Shown here piece after piece: positions 24,933 to 34,864 of a DNA stretch of 38,616 nt. Made by a program: the position numbers and the translations under genes. Source of the stretch: Porphyromonas macacae DSM 20710 = JCM 13914 (GTDB taxonomy: Bacteria; Bacteroidota; Bacteroidia; Bacteroidales; Porphyromonadaceae); the NCBI RefSeq assembly GCF_000379945.1, contig NZ_KB904130.1, positions 1 to 38,616 of the forward strand. The letters run 5' to 3'. Each line of letters starts with the position of its first letter. Position 1 is the stretch's first letter. A model generated the notes under the pieces. It had not been told where the DNA came from, made no database searches, and saw only the letters and a program-made list of their open reading frames with translations.

Positions 24933-25822
24933 TGAGAAAACTAATCGTAGGCACCAGAGGCAGTAAGTTGGCTTTGGCACAAACGGAGCTGCTTTGTCAG
25001 GCTCTCAGTAATATTATGCCGGAGATTGAATTGGAAACGAAAATCATCAAAACCAAAGGAGACCGTTTTCTGGAGCTTTCCCTTAGCAATCAGCCCGACA
25101 AAGGACTCTTCACCCGTGAAATAGAAGCACAGCTGCTGGACGGAGCAATCGACATGGCTGTACACAGTCTGAAAGATTTACCCGTAGCCTGTGTACCCGG
25201 CACCATGATCGGAGCCTACCTCGAAAGAGCAAAAACAGAAGATGTGCTCATCGGAAAACAGACACTGGAGGAGTTACCCGAGGGGGCTGTGGTAGGCACA
25301 TCCAGCAAACGTCGTGCTTTCCAGCTCTCCGAGAAATATCCTCACTTCATAATTAAAGAAATCAGAGGAAACGTGGAGACCCGCATAGCCAAAATGGAAG
25401 CAGGCGAATATGATGCCATACTCATGGCACGTGCGGGAATGGAACGTTTGGGACTGACCGGTAAAATCAAACAAATCATCCCTGCATCTCTTATTGTACC
25501 GGCTCCGGGGCAGGCTGCCATAGCCATCCATATTCGCAATAATGACTCCGAGCTGCAAATGCTTTTGGAGAAAATCGATCATAAAACCACCCGTTACGAA
25601 GTCGAATTCGAACGCGAATTATTACAATCTCTCGGCGGTGGATGCGCCATGCCTTTGGGATGCGTATGCAGGCATACCGGGGAAAAAAATGAGGTAGAAG
25701 TTTATTATGCTTCAGAAGATGCTTCACGTTCAGTTTACCGTAAAGTCCAATTTGATGACAGTGAACGCGAAGCGACGATGAAGAAATTGGTTATGGAATT
25801 GAAAACAGTAGAGGCGAGATGA
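24932..25822 (+). CDS. hemC: Hydroxymethylbilane synthase (porphobilinogen deaminase)
   Basis: HemC joins four porphobilinogens into hydroxymethylbilane on a covalent dipyrromethane cofactor. The 296-residue protein starts with the standard LIVGTRGSKLALAQT, has the catalytic aspartate D82 in VHSLKDLP, and the cofactor-attachment cysteine C238 in GGGCAMPLG. Arginine-rich phosphate-binding segments (SSKRRAFQL, IRGNVETR) are present. It begins on the last base of hemA and its stop overlaps the start of the cobA-hemD fusion by four bases. Confidence 0.96.
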   Translation: MRKLIVGTRGSKLALAQTELLCQALSNIMPEIELETKIIKTKGDRFLELSLSNQPDKGLFTREIEAQLLDGAIDMAVHSLKDLPVACVPGTMIGAYLERAKTEDVLIGKQTLEELPEGAVVGTSSKRRAFQLSEKYPHFIIKEIRGNVETRIAKMEAGEYDAILMARAGMERLGLTGKIKQIIPASLIVPAPGQAAIAIHIRNNDSELQMLLEKIDHKTTRYEVEFERELLQSLGGGCAMPLGCVCRHTGEKNEVEVYYASEDASRSVYRKVQFDDSEREATMKKLVMELKTVEAR

Positions 25823-27342
25823 GCGCAAAAGTCTATTTGGTCGGCTCGGGTCCCGGAGATCCGGCTTTGTTGACACTCAAAGCCAAAGATTTATTGGGAA
25901 AAGCCGATGCCATTATTTATGATGCGCTCGTAAGCGGTGCTATCCGCAATCTATGCAAGCGTACGGCTGAAATGATTTTCGTGGGTAAACGTGCAGGAGC
26001 ACATTCGCATAAACAGGAGGAAATCAACCGAATTATTATTGAAACAGCCCGTCGTATCGGAGGTATCATCGTTCGGCTCAAAGGTGGAGATCCTTTCGTC
26101 TTCGGGCGTGGAGGAGAAGAGATGATTGCTCTTAAAGAAGCAGGAATCGCTTACGAGATCGTTCCCGGAGTAACCTCGGGTATTGCAGCACCGGCTTATT
26201 TCGGCATTCCGGTTACTCACCGGGCTGTCAGTCGATCTGTTCATCTCATAACGGCATCGACCAAAGATGGCACACTGCCCGATCTAGACTGGGATATGCT
26301 TTCACATACCGACGGCACGTTGGTATTTTATATGGGTATGCATGCTATTCCTGAAATAACTGCGATGCTCACTCAACATGGTTTTAATCCTCAGATACCC
26401 GCCGCCGTGATCAGCCAGGGCACAACAGCCAATCAAAAAATCCTGACCGACAGGCTTTGCTGTTTCACACGGGACTATATCGACTATGCCGCATATTCTC
26501 CCGGTCTGTTCGTTGTGGGTGAAGTGGTTTCCTTTGCCAAAGATTACGGATGGATGGAAGACAAACCGCTTAAAGGGCAAAAGATTGTGGTAACCCGCTC
26601 GTTAGATCAATCATCTTCTCTTTCCGAAAAACTCGAACAAGCCGGAGCCGAAGTAGAAGTGTTGCCAACCATCTATATTCTCCCCGTAGCCGACCAGAAT
26701 GAATTGGACAATGAAATCCGGCGAATAAACGAGTATGATTGGTTGATCTTTACTTCCGTCAATGCCGTAGATATCTTCTTCGACAGGCTTTTTGCACAAA
26801 ATCTGGATGTTCGCAGTTTGTCGGGCTGTCATATTGCAGTTGTGGGACCGGCTACGACAGAAAGGCTGAAAAATTTTGGTTTGCAACCGGACTTCATGCC
26901 GGAGAAACATACCGGACTCGATCTTGCAAATGAGCTATCGATGGCATATCCTGAAATGAAAGGCCGTTCGGTACTCATCCCGGCCTCCGCCATTGCCCAT
27001 ACCGATCTCAAAAAAGGTTTGGAAAAGCAGGGAGTCCATTGCAAACAGTTAGCAGTCTACGAAAATCGCCCGATTGCCTATGAATATGAGGAGTTGCGAA
27101 CTCTTCTGGAAGAAAACTGCCATTGGCTGACTTTTTGCAGTTCATCTGCAGTTCGTAATTTTATGTCGCTGATCGAATCTTACCGGCTTACTCCTTTGCT
27201 GAAAAACGTTCGCATGGGAGTAATCGGAAGCATAACGGCAAAAACATTGAAAGATTATGGTTTTGACTTCGATGCCATGCCGGATAAACCAACGATAGAC
27301 AATCTGGTGAACGAATTGATACGAATCACAACAAACAAATAA
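25819..27342 (+). CDS. cobA-hemD: CobA-HemD fusion: uroporphyrinogen-III methyltransferase and synthase
   Basis: The 507-residue protein performs two consecutive steps. Residues about 1-245 are the SAM-dependent uroporphyrinogen-III C-methyltransferase with [15 protein letters not shown] at 8-22, the [13 protein letters not shown] loop and VPGVTSG, giving precorrin-2. Residues about 255-505 are uroporphyrinogen-III synthase ([21 protein letters not shown], then [14 protein letters not shown]), which closes and inverts ring D. The fused order methyltransferase then synthase is known from Gram-positive and Bacteroidetes genomes. Placing both on one chain favours channelling from hydroxymethylbilane to the siroheme/cobalamin branch over haem. 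It overlaps hemC by four bases and is 13 nt before hemB. Confidence 0.95.
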   Translation: MSAKVYLVGSGPGDPALLTLKAKDLLGKADAIIYDALVSGAIRNLCKRTAEMIFVGKRAGAHSHKQEEINRIIIETARRIGGIIVRLKGGDPFVFGRGGEEMIALKEAGIAYEIVPGVTSGIAAPAYFGIPVTHRAVSRSVHLITASTKDGTLPDLDWDMLSHTDGTLVFYMGMHAIPEITAMLTQHGFNPQIPAAVISQGTTANQKILTDRLCCFTRDYIDYAAYSPGLFVVGEVVSFAKDYGWMEDKPLKGQKIVVTRSLDQSSSLSEKLEQAGAEVEVLPTIYILPVADQNELDNEIRRINEYDWLIFTSVNAVDIFFDRLFAQNLDVRSLSGCHIAVVGPATTERLKNFGLQPDFMPEKHTGLDLANELSMAYPEMKGRSVLIPASAIAHTDLKKGLEKQGVHCKQLAVYENRPIAYEYEELRTLLEENCHWLTFCSSSAVRNFMSLIESYRLTPLLKNVRMGVIGSITAKTLKDYGFDFDAMPDKPTIDNLVNELIRITTNK

Positions 27343-27355
27343 AAGTATAGTTATT

Positions 27356-28330
27356 ATGTATCCTTTAACAAGATTGCGCAGACTCAGATGCTCGGAAGAG
27401 ATGCGTACTTTGGTCAGAGAAACCTCTTTATCTCCGAAAGATTTTATTGCTCCGCTTTTTGTTTGCCACGGCGAAAACATTAAAAGAGAAATTGAGGCCA
27501 TGCCCGGTCAATATCACTTCTCTGTAGACCGTGTCATCGAAGAATGCCGTGAGTTGTACGACTGCGGTGTATCCGGCGTTATGCTGTTCGGTATTCCTGC
27601 ACATAAAGACGGAACCGGTTCGGAAGCCTATCACGAACATGGTATTGTGCAGCAGGCTATACGTGCCATAAAGAACGCTGTGCCGGATCTCATTGTCATT
27701 GCCGACATCTGTATGTGCGAATACACAGACCACGGGCACTGCGGTATTATTCATGATCATTATGTAGATAACGATGCAACGCTGGTATATCTGTGCAAAC
27801 AAGCAGTTTCTTATGCGCAGGCCGGTGTGGATATGGTAGCTCCGTCCGATATGATGGACGGCCGTATTCTGGCTATGCGTAAAGCATTGGATGAGAATGG
27901 GTTTATCAATTTGCCCATCATGGCCTATTCCGCTAAGTTCAGTTCGGCTTTTTACGGTCCTTTCCGTGAAGCGGCAGATTCCACCCCTTCTTTCGGAGAC
28001 AGACGCCAATATCAGATGGATCCTGCCAACGGTGATGAAGCCATGCGCGAGATAGAGTCGGATATTGAAGAAGGTGCCGATATCGTAATGGTCAAACCGG
28101 CATTACCCTATCTCGATATTATCCGCAGAGCTGTAGATCGCTATGACGTACCGATGGCCGCTTATAATGTAAGCGGAGAATACTCTATGGTTAAAGCTGC
28201 AGAAGCCAATGGGTGGATAGATGGAGACCGGGTAATGATGGAATCCCTAACAGCAATCAAACGTGCAGGAGCCAAAATCATTATTACTTACTTCGCCAAG
28301 GAAGCAGCCTGCAAACTCAATCAGAAATAA
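27356..28330 (+). CDS. hemB: Delta-aminolevulinic acid dehydratase (porphobilinogen synthase)
   Basis: HemB condenses two 5-aminolevulinates to porphobilinogen. The 324-residue protein has the zinc-binding cysteine triad in [14 protein letters not shown] (C119, C121, C129), so it is a zinc-type enzyme, and the two Schiff-base lysines K194 in [16 protein letters not shown] and K247 in [11 protein letters not shown]. The N-terminal arm ([18 protein letters not shown]) is that of bacterial octameric HemB. It sits 13 nt after the cobA-hemD fusion and about 12 nt before hemL. Confidence 0.97.
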   Translation: MYPLTRLRRLRCSEEMRTLVRETSLSPKDFIAPLFVCHGENIKREIEAMPGQYHFSVDRVIEECRELYDCGVSGVMLFGIPAHKDGTGSEAYHEHGIVQQAIRAIKNAVPDLIVIADICMCEYTDHGHCGIIHDHYVDNDATLVYLCKQAVSYAQAGVDMVAPSDMMDGRILAMRKALDENGFINLPIMAYSAKFSSAFYGPFREAADSTPSFGDRRQYQMDPANGDEAMREIESDIEEGADIVMVKPALPYLDIIRRAVDRYDVPMAAYNVSGEYSMVKAAEANGWIDGDRVMMESLTAIKRAGAKIIITYFAKEAACKLNQK

Positions 28331-28342
28331 CCGTTGCAAAGC

Positions 28343-29635
28343 ATGAAAGATTTCAGCAAATCGGAAGCTCTCTTCGAGCGTGCCTGCCGCCACATTCCCG
28401 GAGGAGTCAACAGCCCCGTCAGAGCATTCAAGTCGGTAGGTAAAAACCCGTTGTACATCGATCATGGTGTAGGCGGGCATGTTGTGGATATCGACGGAAA
28501 TGAATTTGTCGATTATATTTCGTCATGGGGTCCTCTTATCTTAGGACATGCCAACCCTGTCATACAGGAAGCCATCAGGGAAGAATTGGCCAAAGGAACA
28601 AGCTACGGAGCGTGTAATGCCCGTGAGGTCGAAATGGCGGAGCTGATCTCCTCATTCTTTCCTTCGGTAGAGAAAGTCCGCATGGTAAATTCCGGTACGG
28701 AGGCAACAATGAGTGCCATTCGTCTGGCACGCGGTTATACCGGACGGGATAAGTTTATCAAATTCGACGGCTGCTATCATGGGCATTCGGACAGTTTCCT
28801 GATTAACGCCGGTTCGGGACTTGCCACCTTTGGTACAAGTGGCAGTGCCGGCGTAACCGCCCATACGGCAGAAGATACACTTGTTGCCATTTATAATGAC
28901 ATCGAAAGTGTTGAACGGCTACTGAAACAATTCGACCGGCAGGTTGCAGCCGTAATACTCGAACCCATTATGGGAAATATGGGGCTCATTCCTCCTCAAC
29001 CCGGATTTCTAAAGGCTTTGCGCGAGCTTACAGAGCGTGAAGGTGTACTGCTTATTTTCGATGAAGTCATCAGCGGTTTTCGTGCAGCCAAAGGAGGGGC
29101 ACAGGAGCTTTACGGCGTCAGACCGGATCTGACCTGCTTGGGAAAGATTATCGGTGGCGGTTTGCCCGTAGGCGCTTTTGGCGGAAAAGCAGAAATAATG
29201 GACCTGCTCTCACCCAACGGTCCGGTATATCAAGCAGGTACACTCAGCGGTAATCCGCTGGCCATGGCTGCCGGTATAGCCATGCTCAAGCAATTATCCG
29301 CACCCGATTTTTACGAACGTTTAGAAGAGCGTTCTACTGCATTCGAAGCAGTTATCCGTCCTGTTATCGACCGGTATCCCGAACATTTGTCATTTAACCG
29401 CGTGGGTTCACTGTGCACGATTTTCTTCAAACCCGGCGGTGTAAAAATGAACAATGATGCCAAACAGTCCGATATCAAACGTTACGCTGTTTATTTCAGA
29501 GAAATGCTGGAGCAGGGGATTTATCTTCCGCCTTCTCAGTTCGAGTGTATTTTTATTTCATTAGCACATACCGAAGAGGATTTCAGACATACAGCTACTG
29601 CCATGGAAAAGGCTCTTGCCAAAGCTCTGCAATAA
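28343..29635 (+). CDS. hemL: Glutamate-1-semialdehyde 2,1-aminomutase
   Basis: HemL is a class III PLP aminotransferase that isomerises glutamate-1-semialdehyde to 5-aminolevulinate. The 430-residue protein starts with the typical FERACRHIPGGVNSPVRAFK, has NSGTEATMSA for cofactor phosphate binding, the aspartate D240 in IFDEVISGFR and the Schiff-base lysine K268 in GKIIGGGLPVGAFGG. Start ATG 28343 is preferred over a TTG three codons upstream. Being last in the operon, after hemB, it completes the C5 route begun by hemA. A perfect 15-bp inverted repeat follows, shared as terminator with the convergent gene. Confidence 0.97.
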   Translation: MKDFSKSEALFERACRHIPGGVNSPVRAFKSVGKNPLYIDHGVGGHVVDIDGNEFVDYISSWGPLILGHANPVIQEAIREELAKGTSYGACNAREVEMAELISSFFPSVEKVRMVNSGTEATMSAIRLARGYTGRDKFIKFDGCYHGHSDSFLINAGSGLATFGTSGSAGVTAHTAEDTLVAIYNDIESVERLLKQFDRQVAAVILEPIMGNMGLIPPQPGFLKALRELTEREGVLLIFDEVISGFRAAKGGAQELYGVRPDLTCLGKIIGGGLPVGAFGGKAEIMDLLSPNGPVYQAGTLSGNPLAMAAGIAMLKQLSAPDFYERLEERSTAFEAVIRPVIDRYPEHLSFNRVGSLCTIFFKPGGVKMNNDAKQSDIKRYAVYFREMLEQGIYLPPSQFECIFISLAHTEEDFRHTATAMEKALAKALQ

Positions 29636-29655
29636 ACGGAAATCCAAGAAAGTTT

Positions 29656-29711
29656 AACAGAAAAACTCTTTCTCCATCCCCTCCACGGACTAAAGGAAGA
29701 GTTTTTCTGTT
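29656..29711 (+). terminator. Bidirectional terminator between hemL and the DUF5700 gene
   Basis: AACAGAAAAACTCTT (29656-29670) and AAGAGTTTTTCTGTT (29697-29711) are perfect inverted repeats with a 26-nt loop. It lies between convergent genes and should serve both strands. Confidence 0.75.
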
Positions 29712-29766
29712 TATAGTCGAGACTGTTTTTAATGGCTTATTAGAAGCAAGATATTGGGGTAGAACA

Positions 29767-30875
29767 TTATTCAGGTGAATGAATCAAATACTTGCTTTCC
29801 TGCCGGGCCATGTAATTCATGAATCGGGGACTGAAGACATGGATCCCTTCTTTTTCTGCTGCTTTATTGTATGTACGGAGAAAAGCAACGGGATTAACGA
29901 AGTTTTCTATAACCTCACCACGTAATCCGTGACGCTGAAGCATTCTTGTGATAAAATATCCGTTGGGGTGACCTCCGAACGGGAAATATCCCTTTATCTT
30001 CACGGACAGTTCTTCTTCACCGATTTTCCCATCAAGATACGAAACCGTTATTCTATCGAACTCCGCAAGCATAGCAGAAGTGTTTTCAAAAGTTTCTTTG
30101 TACATGACTGCAATCTCATCAGGATATCCGATCTGCTTGAAAAGCAAGGTCAGATCATCGCCCTTATCGATCATATCGGCAATACCTTCATTCTGTAAGT
30201 TGTCCAATTCGGTTATGACGGGAGAAGATTGTATAAAATCGCTGTTTTCAAAGTGACGGCGATAAGAATGAAACATTTCATGGGCCATCAATTTTATGAT
30301 ACCATCCGGATCTTTATACATTACATTCAGGTCTATGACTATCCCCTTAGATTTACTTCGTGCTTCAGGATCTGCACAAACGATAGCAACCGAAGGAAAA
30401 ACAATAAGAGAATCGACCGGATCAAGGAGGAAGTTCTTCAGCTTTCTTATTGATTTTGCTTCCATGCCGGCAAAATCATATGTTCTACGAAAATTCTTCA
30501 ACTCGTTCCAATGCTTAAGCATATCGGTGAAATTAAGTATCATGATACGATCGAAATAAGCTGCATCCTGTAAAGGAATTTTGGCTGAGAGGATACTGTC
30601 TCTTTCCGCTGTTCTTGCCGGAGAAAATGCAATGAGCATATTTTTCTTAACACTCTCCAAGCGCGCCGGTTTCCAATCAAGTATTCTGTAACCTTCTGTA
30701 GCAAACAGTTGTTCCCATTTTTCAGCCGGTATATCTTGCCCCGCAGAGATTATTTCGGCAATCTCCATAAACATATCCGCTGAATCCATATTGATGAATA
30801 CAGCTCCCGTTTTATCCACCTACCGTACGTTGTCAGCAAGAAAGAAAAAAGTATAATCAAGAAAAACTTCTTCAT
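29767..30875 (-). pseudogene. DUF5700-type zinc peptidase, leader out of frame
   Basis: A 350-residue frame (GTG at 30819 down to 29767) has an HExxH zinc motif, H180-E-M-F-H184 in MAHEMFHSYRRHF, and a downstream NEGIAD with E211 as likely third ligand; this matches DUF5700 putative zinc-dependent peptidases. The body begins at the mature-like VDKTGAVFINMDSADMF. Upstream, starting at an ATG at 30875, is a good signal peptide (MKKFFLIILFSFLLTT) in another frame; in the frame of the body a TAG directly precedes the GTG. One missing base near 30815-30830 would join the two. The gene is thus either inactivated for export or the sequence has an error there. The substrate is unknown; it would act outside the cytoplasm. 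Confidence 0.65.
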
Positions 30876-30999
30876 ACTTTCATTTATTGCGTTGTTATTA
30901 TACAGAAGAATTTCGTAGTCCCTGTCGAAAAAACTTGTTACTTCCCTTGTATCATGATAAAATGCTTAATATGAAAGACAGAGATCGTTCTTTCTTTGG

Positions 31000-31959
31000 C
31001 TATAAATTCCGGCTTTCTGCTGCATGTTTTTTTACCGGATTCATACGATAACCTTCGAGGAGTTCATCGTTCTCCATTAAGAAAGGTGAAGCAGTTGGTT
31101 GATCCCAATCCACATCATACTTATTCATTAAATAATCGTTTAAATAGGTTCGATCGTCGAATATAATTGCCTGATAAGGTTCTTGAAAAGCTAATTTCTC
31201 TATAAAAAGCAATTTATTACCGAAAGGAATCAAAACACCGGTGTGTCCGAAAAAAAGCATGCTCTCTTCAGGGGTGATTGCCGAATGCATTACAATAGAA
31301 ATTAACGAAGCTTTTCTGGGGTCGTTCTTATGTATAAAACGAATACCTTTACTCTGCCAGTTTTTTCTCACGTTTGTCAAGTGTTCGTTTATGTCTTTTC
31401 CATAAGAAGTAGGAATATTTGAAAACAGATTTCTAAAGATTTTCCTTTCTTCAATAGAAAAAAGCATTCGTCCGCAATTGTCCAAAGCCCCTTCATCGAA
31501 TACAAGCATCATGGGGCATTCTTGTGCAGGATGTTCTACTGTCACAAAATCACGCAACAGATCAAAAGAAGTAATGCGGCAATTAAAACCTAAAAAATCA
31601 GGATATTTTTCGTCCCACATCTTTTGCATCATTGCCTCATCGTAACACGGACACAGCGTGTCTGAAATAAAAAAACCTTTCTCTACAAGCCCTTTGTGCT
31701 CTATTGCCAGATTAAACTGATTCACATTCTGCAAAAAAGAAACTATATTCTTCGGTGATATGCCGGCATCCGTCATTGCTTTTGCCAACTCTTCTTGCGT
31801 TTCTTTATCCAACAAGTTGGAATAAGTAATTTTTCGGACAGGCTCTGGATGGTTTGTGGAATTTTTGTTTTGTTTACTTTCAGTACATCCAATGAATGCC
31901 GGCAATACAAAAAAAGAAATAATCTGGATAATCAGTAAATAGAAAAAACGAGTATTCAT
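31000..31959 (-). CDS. DUF4300 family lipoprotein
   Basis: The 319-residue protein has a lipoprotein signal peptide with hydrophobic segment and FIGC lipobox (C25), so it should be membrane-anchored. The body has the DUF4300 pattern, including KITYSNLLDKETQEEL near the start, GFNCRITSFDLLRDF, KDINEH and then FFGHTGVLI, LLFIEKLAFQEPYQAIIF and a MENDELLEGY end. Family members are best known from Gram-positive bacteria such as streptococci (from memory), so this may be a transferred gene. Function is unknown. It lies on the minus strand between two frameshifted envelope genes, about 215 nt downstream of the deacetylase remnant. Confidence 0.78.
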   Translation of the reverse strand: MNTRFFYLLIIQIISFFVLPAFIGCTESKQNKNSTNHPEPVRKITYSNLLDKETQEELAKAMTDAGISPKNIVSFLQNVNQFNLAIEHKGLVEKGFFISDTLCPCYDEAMMQKMWDEKYPDFLGFNCRITSFDLLRDFVTVEHPAQECPMMLVFDEGALDNCGRMLFSIEERKIFRNLFSNIPTSYGKDINEHLTNVRKNWQSKGIRFIHKNDPRKASLISIVMHSAITPEESMLFFGHTGVLIPFGNKLLFIEKLAFQEPYQAIIFDDRTYLNDYLMNKYDVDWDQPTASPFLMENDELLEGYRMNPVKKHAAESRNL

Positions 31960-32174
31960 TTTTCTGTCTGTTTAATAAATTCTATTGTTTTGCAATTTTT
32001 TCTATCGGTTCTCAGCTAAATCCTTGTGTACTGAAATATATTCAGGTAAAAGATCTGCTCTTCCTTAGTCAATGAGATAAAATCTCCCCGGTATTCAAAA
32101 ACCGCACTCTCAGATAAAACACATAAGGTATCACCCGAAAGTTTTTTCTAATTTTCCATTCTAACACAACATGA

Positions 32175-33682
32175 CTACTTACGGCTATTGTAGATATGAT
32201 TGTTCTTGACCTGCTTACCGTCAAACAATTCATCCAATGTTACTATACGGTACCCCTTAGCCTTAAGATTCCTAATAACACCCGGTATAGCATCTACTGT
32301 CGTTTTGTGAATATCGTGTCCCAATATAATTGCATTCGGCTGCGCCTTGGACATTTCAGCCGTTACCTTCTCCACATTACGATATTTCCAATCGAGAGGA
32401 TCGATATTCCAACCGATAATCGGCTTATTTACAAGTGTCAACTTGTCTTTGTAAATGCACCATACGGAAAGCGGAAATAAGTCGGTCTTGCGCTCGTGAT
32501 ATCTTGCACGATTTGATCGGTAAGCGTTATTTGCCGGTGGGCTTCTTCTTCGGATATTTTAGCAAAATTCTTATGATCATAAGAATGATTACCTATATTG
32601 TGTCCTTCTTCAGCCATACGTTTCATTGTCTTTTTCTGTACTGCTGCCGATTTGCCAAGCACAAAAAAGGTTGCTTTCACATTCTCCTCCTTGAGTATAT
32701 CCAACAATTTCGGGGTATAAACCGAAGGGCCATCATCGAAGGTAAGAGCCACACAAGGGGCTTCCGGGTCTATTTCCTTAATAACAGGTTCGGCCGACTG
32801 AGGAATTATTTCAACTTCGTCATCTACAATGGCTGCCTCTTCTTCATGTGTTTCCAACAGCATACGGACTAAAGCCTTGCTAATATACTTGCGCATCAAC
32901 TCTTGTGGCAGCTCTATAACAAACGAACCCATAGAACCGTTTGCGATCTGGTATTTATCAAAGTTCACATACCATTGTTTTGCAGCATTGAGGTAAAGGC
33001 CATCGTAGTTTTCATTGGAGGGTTTCGTACCCTTTTCGATCAGGGGAAGGATCTCCTTCCACACCACATCGCGCTCCTCCTGATTGGCAAAGGCTCCACG
33101 TTCATTGAATCTCTCACGAACGGCTTTTTCTGCTTTTAGCCTCACCTCTTCGGCAAAGGAAGTAAAAGCCTCATCGCTTTCGAACAGATCCGAGGGAAAA
33201 AGTTTTCTTTCATTTTTCAAGTCAAACAGAGAAGCGTGAGACGTATCTTCATAATTATTACCAAACGAAATACTCCGGGTATAAAGAAAAACCATCAATT
33301 CGTTCGACCGGTATTTAATCTCGAAATGCTGATTAAAATCCAAATGAGAAACAGAAGAGTCGTCCAATTCTTTCTGTTCGGACCTAAAATCATCAATGAG
33401 ATGTTGCGTGAAATCGCCCTCAGATTCATTAATAAAAGGATACTTCGTAACAGGAAAAGACGCCGTAAGGTGACTTTTGTCGGGATCATTCCCAATTTTC
33501 ATGGTAAAAACCTGGACATCTTCATCAGAGTCGTTTAATGTAAACTCTTTCGTTAAATCGGAAATCCGGGCAACTTCAACGGAATCCACAATTATATTCG
33601 AAGCCTGTTTCTTATGCTTTGAAACACAACTTATCGCCGATAAAAACACCAAAATTTGGATAAAAATAATTCGATATTTCAT
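32175..33682 (-). pseudogene. PdaC-like polysaccharide deacetylase lipoprotein, split by a frameshift
   Basis: Reading from 33682, a 414-residue frame starts with a lipoprotein leader (LSAISC, C19), has a DUF3298/RsiV-like region (about 125-275) and the start of a NodB deacetylase domain: TFDDGP at 314-319, HSYDH at 366-370 and RFPYGA at 404-409. It stops at 32438. The following frame, 32175-32441, continues the same domain with PIIGWNIDPLDW and ILGHDIH, the fourth and fifth NodB motifs. One base missing in the A-rich ACAAAGAC around 32448-32454 explains the break; an intact product would be about 500 residues. Homologous Bacillus PdaC (DUF3298 plus NodB) removes acetyl groups from peptidoglycan. 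As read, the enzyme lacks part of its active site. Confidence 0.8.
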
Positions 33683-33808
33683 GATTTCTATTGAAAAATA
33701 ATTTATTTAACTAAAGTAACACAAAATCTTCGTTCTTTATCAAAAACACCAAATACCGCCCACATAAGCAGCTTTCACTATCAAATTCTGTAATGCCTAA
33801 AGCTTCCT

Positions 33809-34438
33809 CTACCGGTTACACAGGATCTCATCCAATACCGGGCGCCAATCGAAATAATTCGGTGGGCAATAAGTCTGATACCCCATCCTGGCTGCCATCT
33901 CTGCATTGGCAGGCCCATCGTCTATGAAAAGCGCTTCTTCCGGCAGAAAGCCAGCTTTCTGTGGCATATAAGTGAAAATATCGGGATCCGGTTTCACCAT
34001 TTTCATTTCATAACTGGCAAAAATGCCATCCACATAACTCGATAGCGTACGGCCATTGGGTAAAAATTCCTTGCTGTGCGCATATTCCATAACATACGGA
34101 TTGGTGTTGGATATGATATATACGCTATATTTTTCGCGCAGACGGTCGATATAATCGAATTTGTAGGGAGGTATTTCTTCCAGAAAACCGCAAAGCCCCC
34201 ATTTTATTTCGTCATGGTTGATTTCTTTACCGGTATGTTCACTAAGTGCCTTTCGGAAATCTTCAGCGTTTAATGCTCCGTTTTCCAATTGCAGGAAAAG
34301 CCCGCTTTGCAGATAAGGATCAAGCATCCGGGAAGCATCACTTACTCCCAAACTTTCGAAACGACGAACGCATTCATCTTTATTGAGATGAATGAGCACA
34401 CCACCCAAATCGAATAGAATTGTTTTAATCTTCATCAT
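33809..34438 (-). CDS. HAD-superfamily hydrolase (YihX-like phosphatase)
   Basis: This cytoplasmic 209-residue protein belongs to the haloacid dehalogenase superfamily. Motif I is ILFDLGGVLIHL, where D8 or D9 is the nucleophile but the usual second aspartate is replaced by glycine as in the DLGGVL (YihX/HAD-IA variant) group; motif II is IISNTNP, motif III is K in VKPDPDIF, and motif IV is FIDDGPANAEMA. Start at 34438 (ATG-ATG) is preferred over a more distant upstream ATG because the motif I begins directly after it. Such proteins are small-sugar phosphatases (alpha-glucose-1-phosphatase in E. coli YihX), but the substrate cannot be told here. It is divergent from the collagen-like gene. Confidence 0.88.
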   Translation of the reverse strand: MMKIKTILFDLGGVLIHLNKDECVRRFESLGVSDASRMLDPYLQSGLFLQLENGALNAEDFRKALSEHTGKEINHDEIKWGLCGFLEEIPPYKFDYIDRLREKYSVYIISNTNPYVMEYAHSKEFLPNGRTLSSYVDGIFASYEMKMVKPDPDIFTYMPQKAGFLPEEALFIDDGPANAEMAARMGYQTYCPPNYFDWRPVLDEILCNR

Positions 34439-34495
34439 AAAATTTGTCTGTTTCTCCTTAAAAACAATTACGATATTACGAAAAATAAAATGCAA

Positions 34496-34864
34496 TTGAA
34501 AAATAATATAACATATACTAATTAGGAATAATCAACAGTTCGATTTTTATCAAATATTAAAACCATTCTTCATTGGGTAACGATAAAACAATTTCTGTAG
34601 AATCACTGATTTATTTAGAATTTATTCAACCACAGATCAATTTATTTTACATTGTTTTATATTTTTTAATACTTTAAGTGCACTATATCGGCAAAAGTGT
34701 TTATTTTTGCAAATCAATGTTATTTTATATAAATAACAATTGTGATTAAAATTCAGGTTACAGATATTTTGGCGAAAGTGGTTTAGAACAAGTTTCAACT
34801 TTTGATACAGTAAGAAATAATCAAGAGTACAGAAATACATACATTATTATAAAACCAAACAAGA
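34496..34864 (+). other. AT-rich divergent promoter region
   Basis: Between the HAD gene (minus) and the collagen-like gene (plus) there is no credible gene. TATTTTTG at 34702-34709 fits the Bacteroidetes -7 box and would give a leader of about 150 nt to the plus-strand gene; no good -33 TTTG is seen. Confidence 0.45.
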
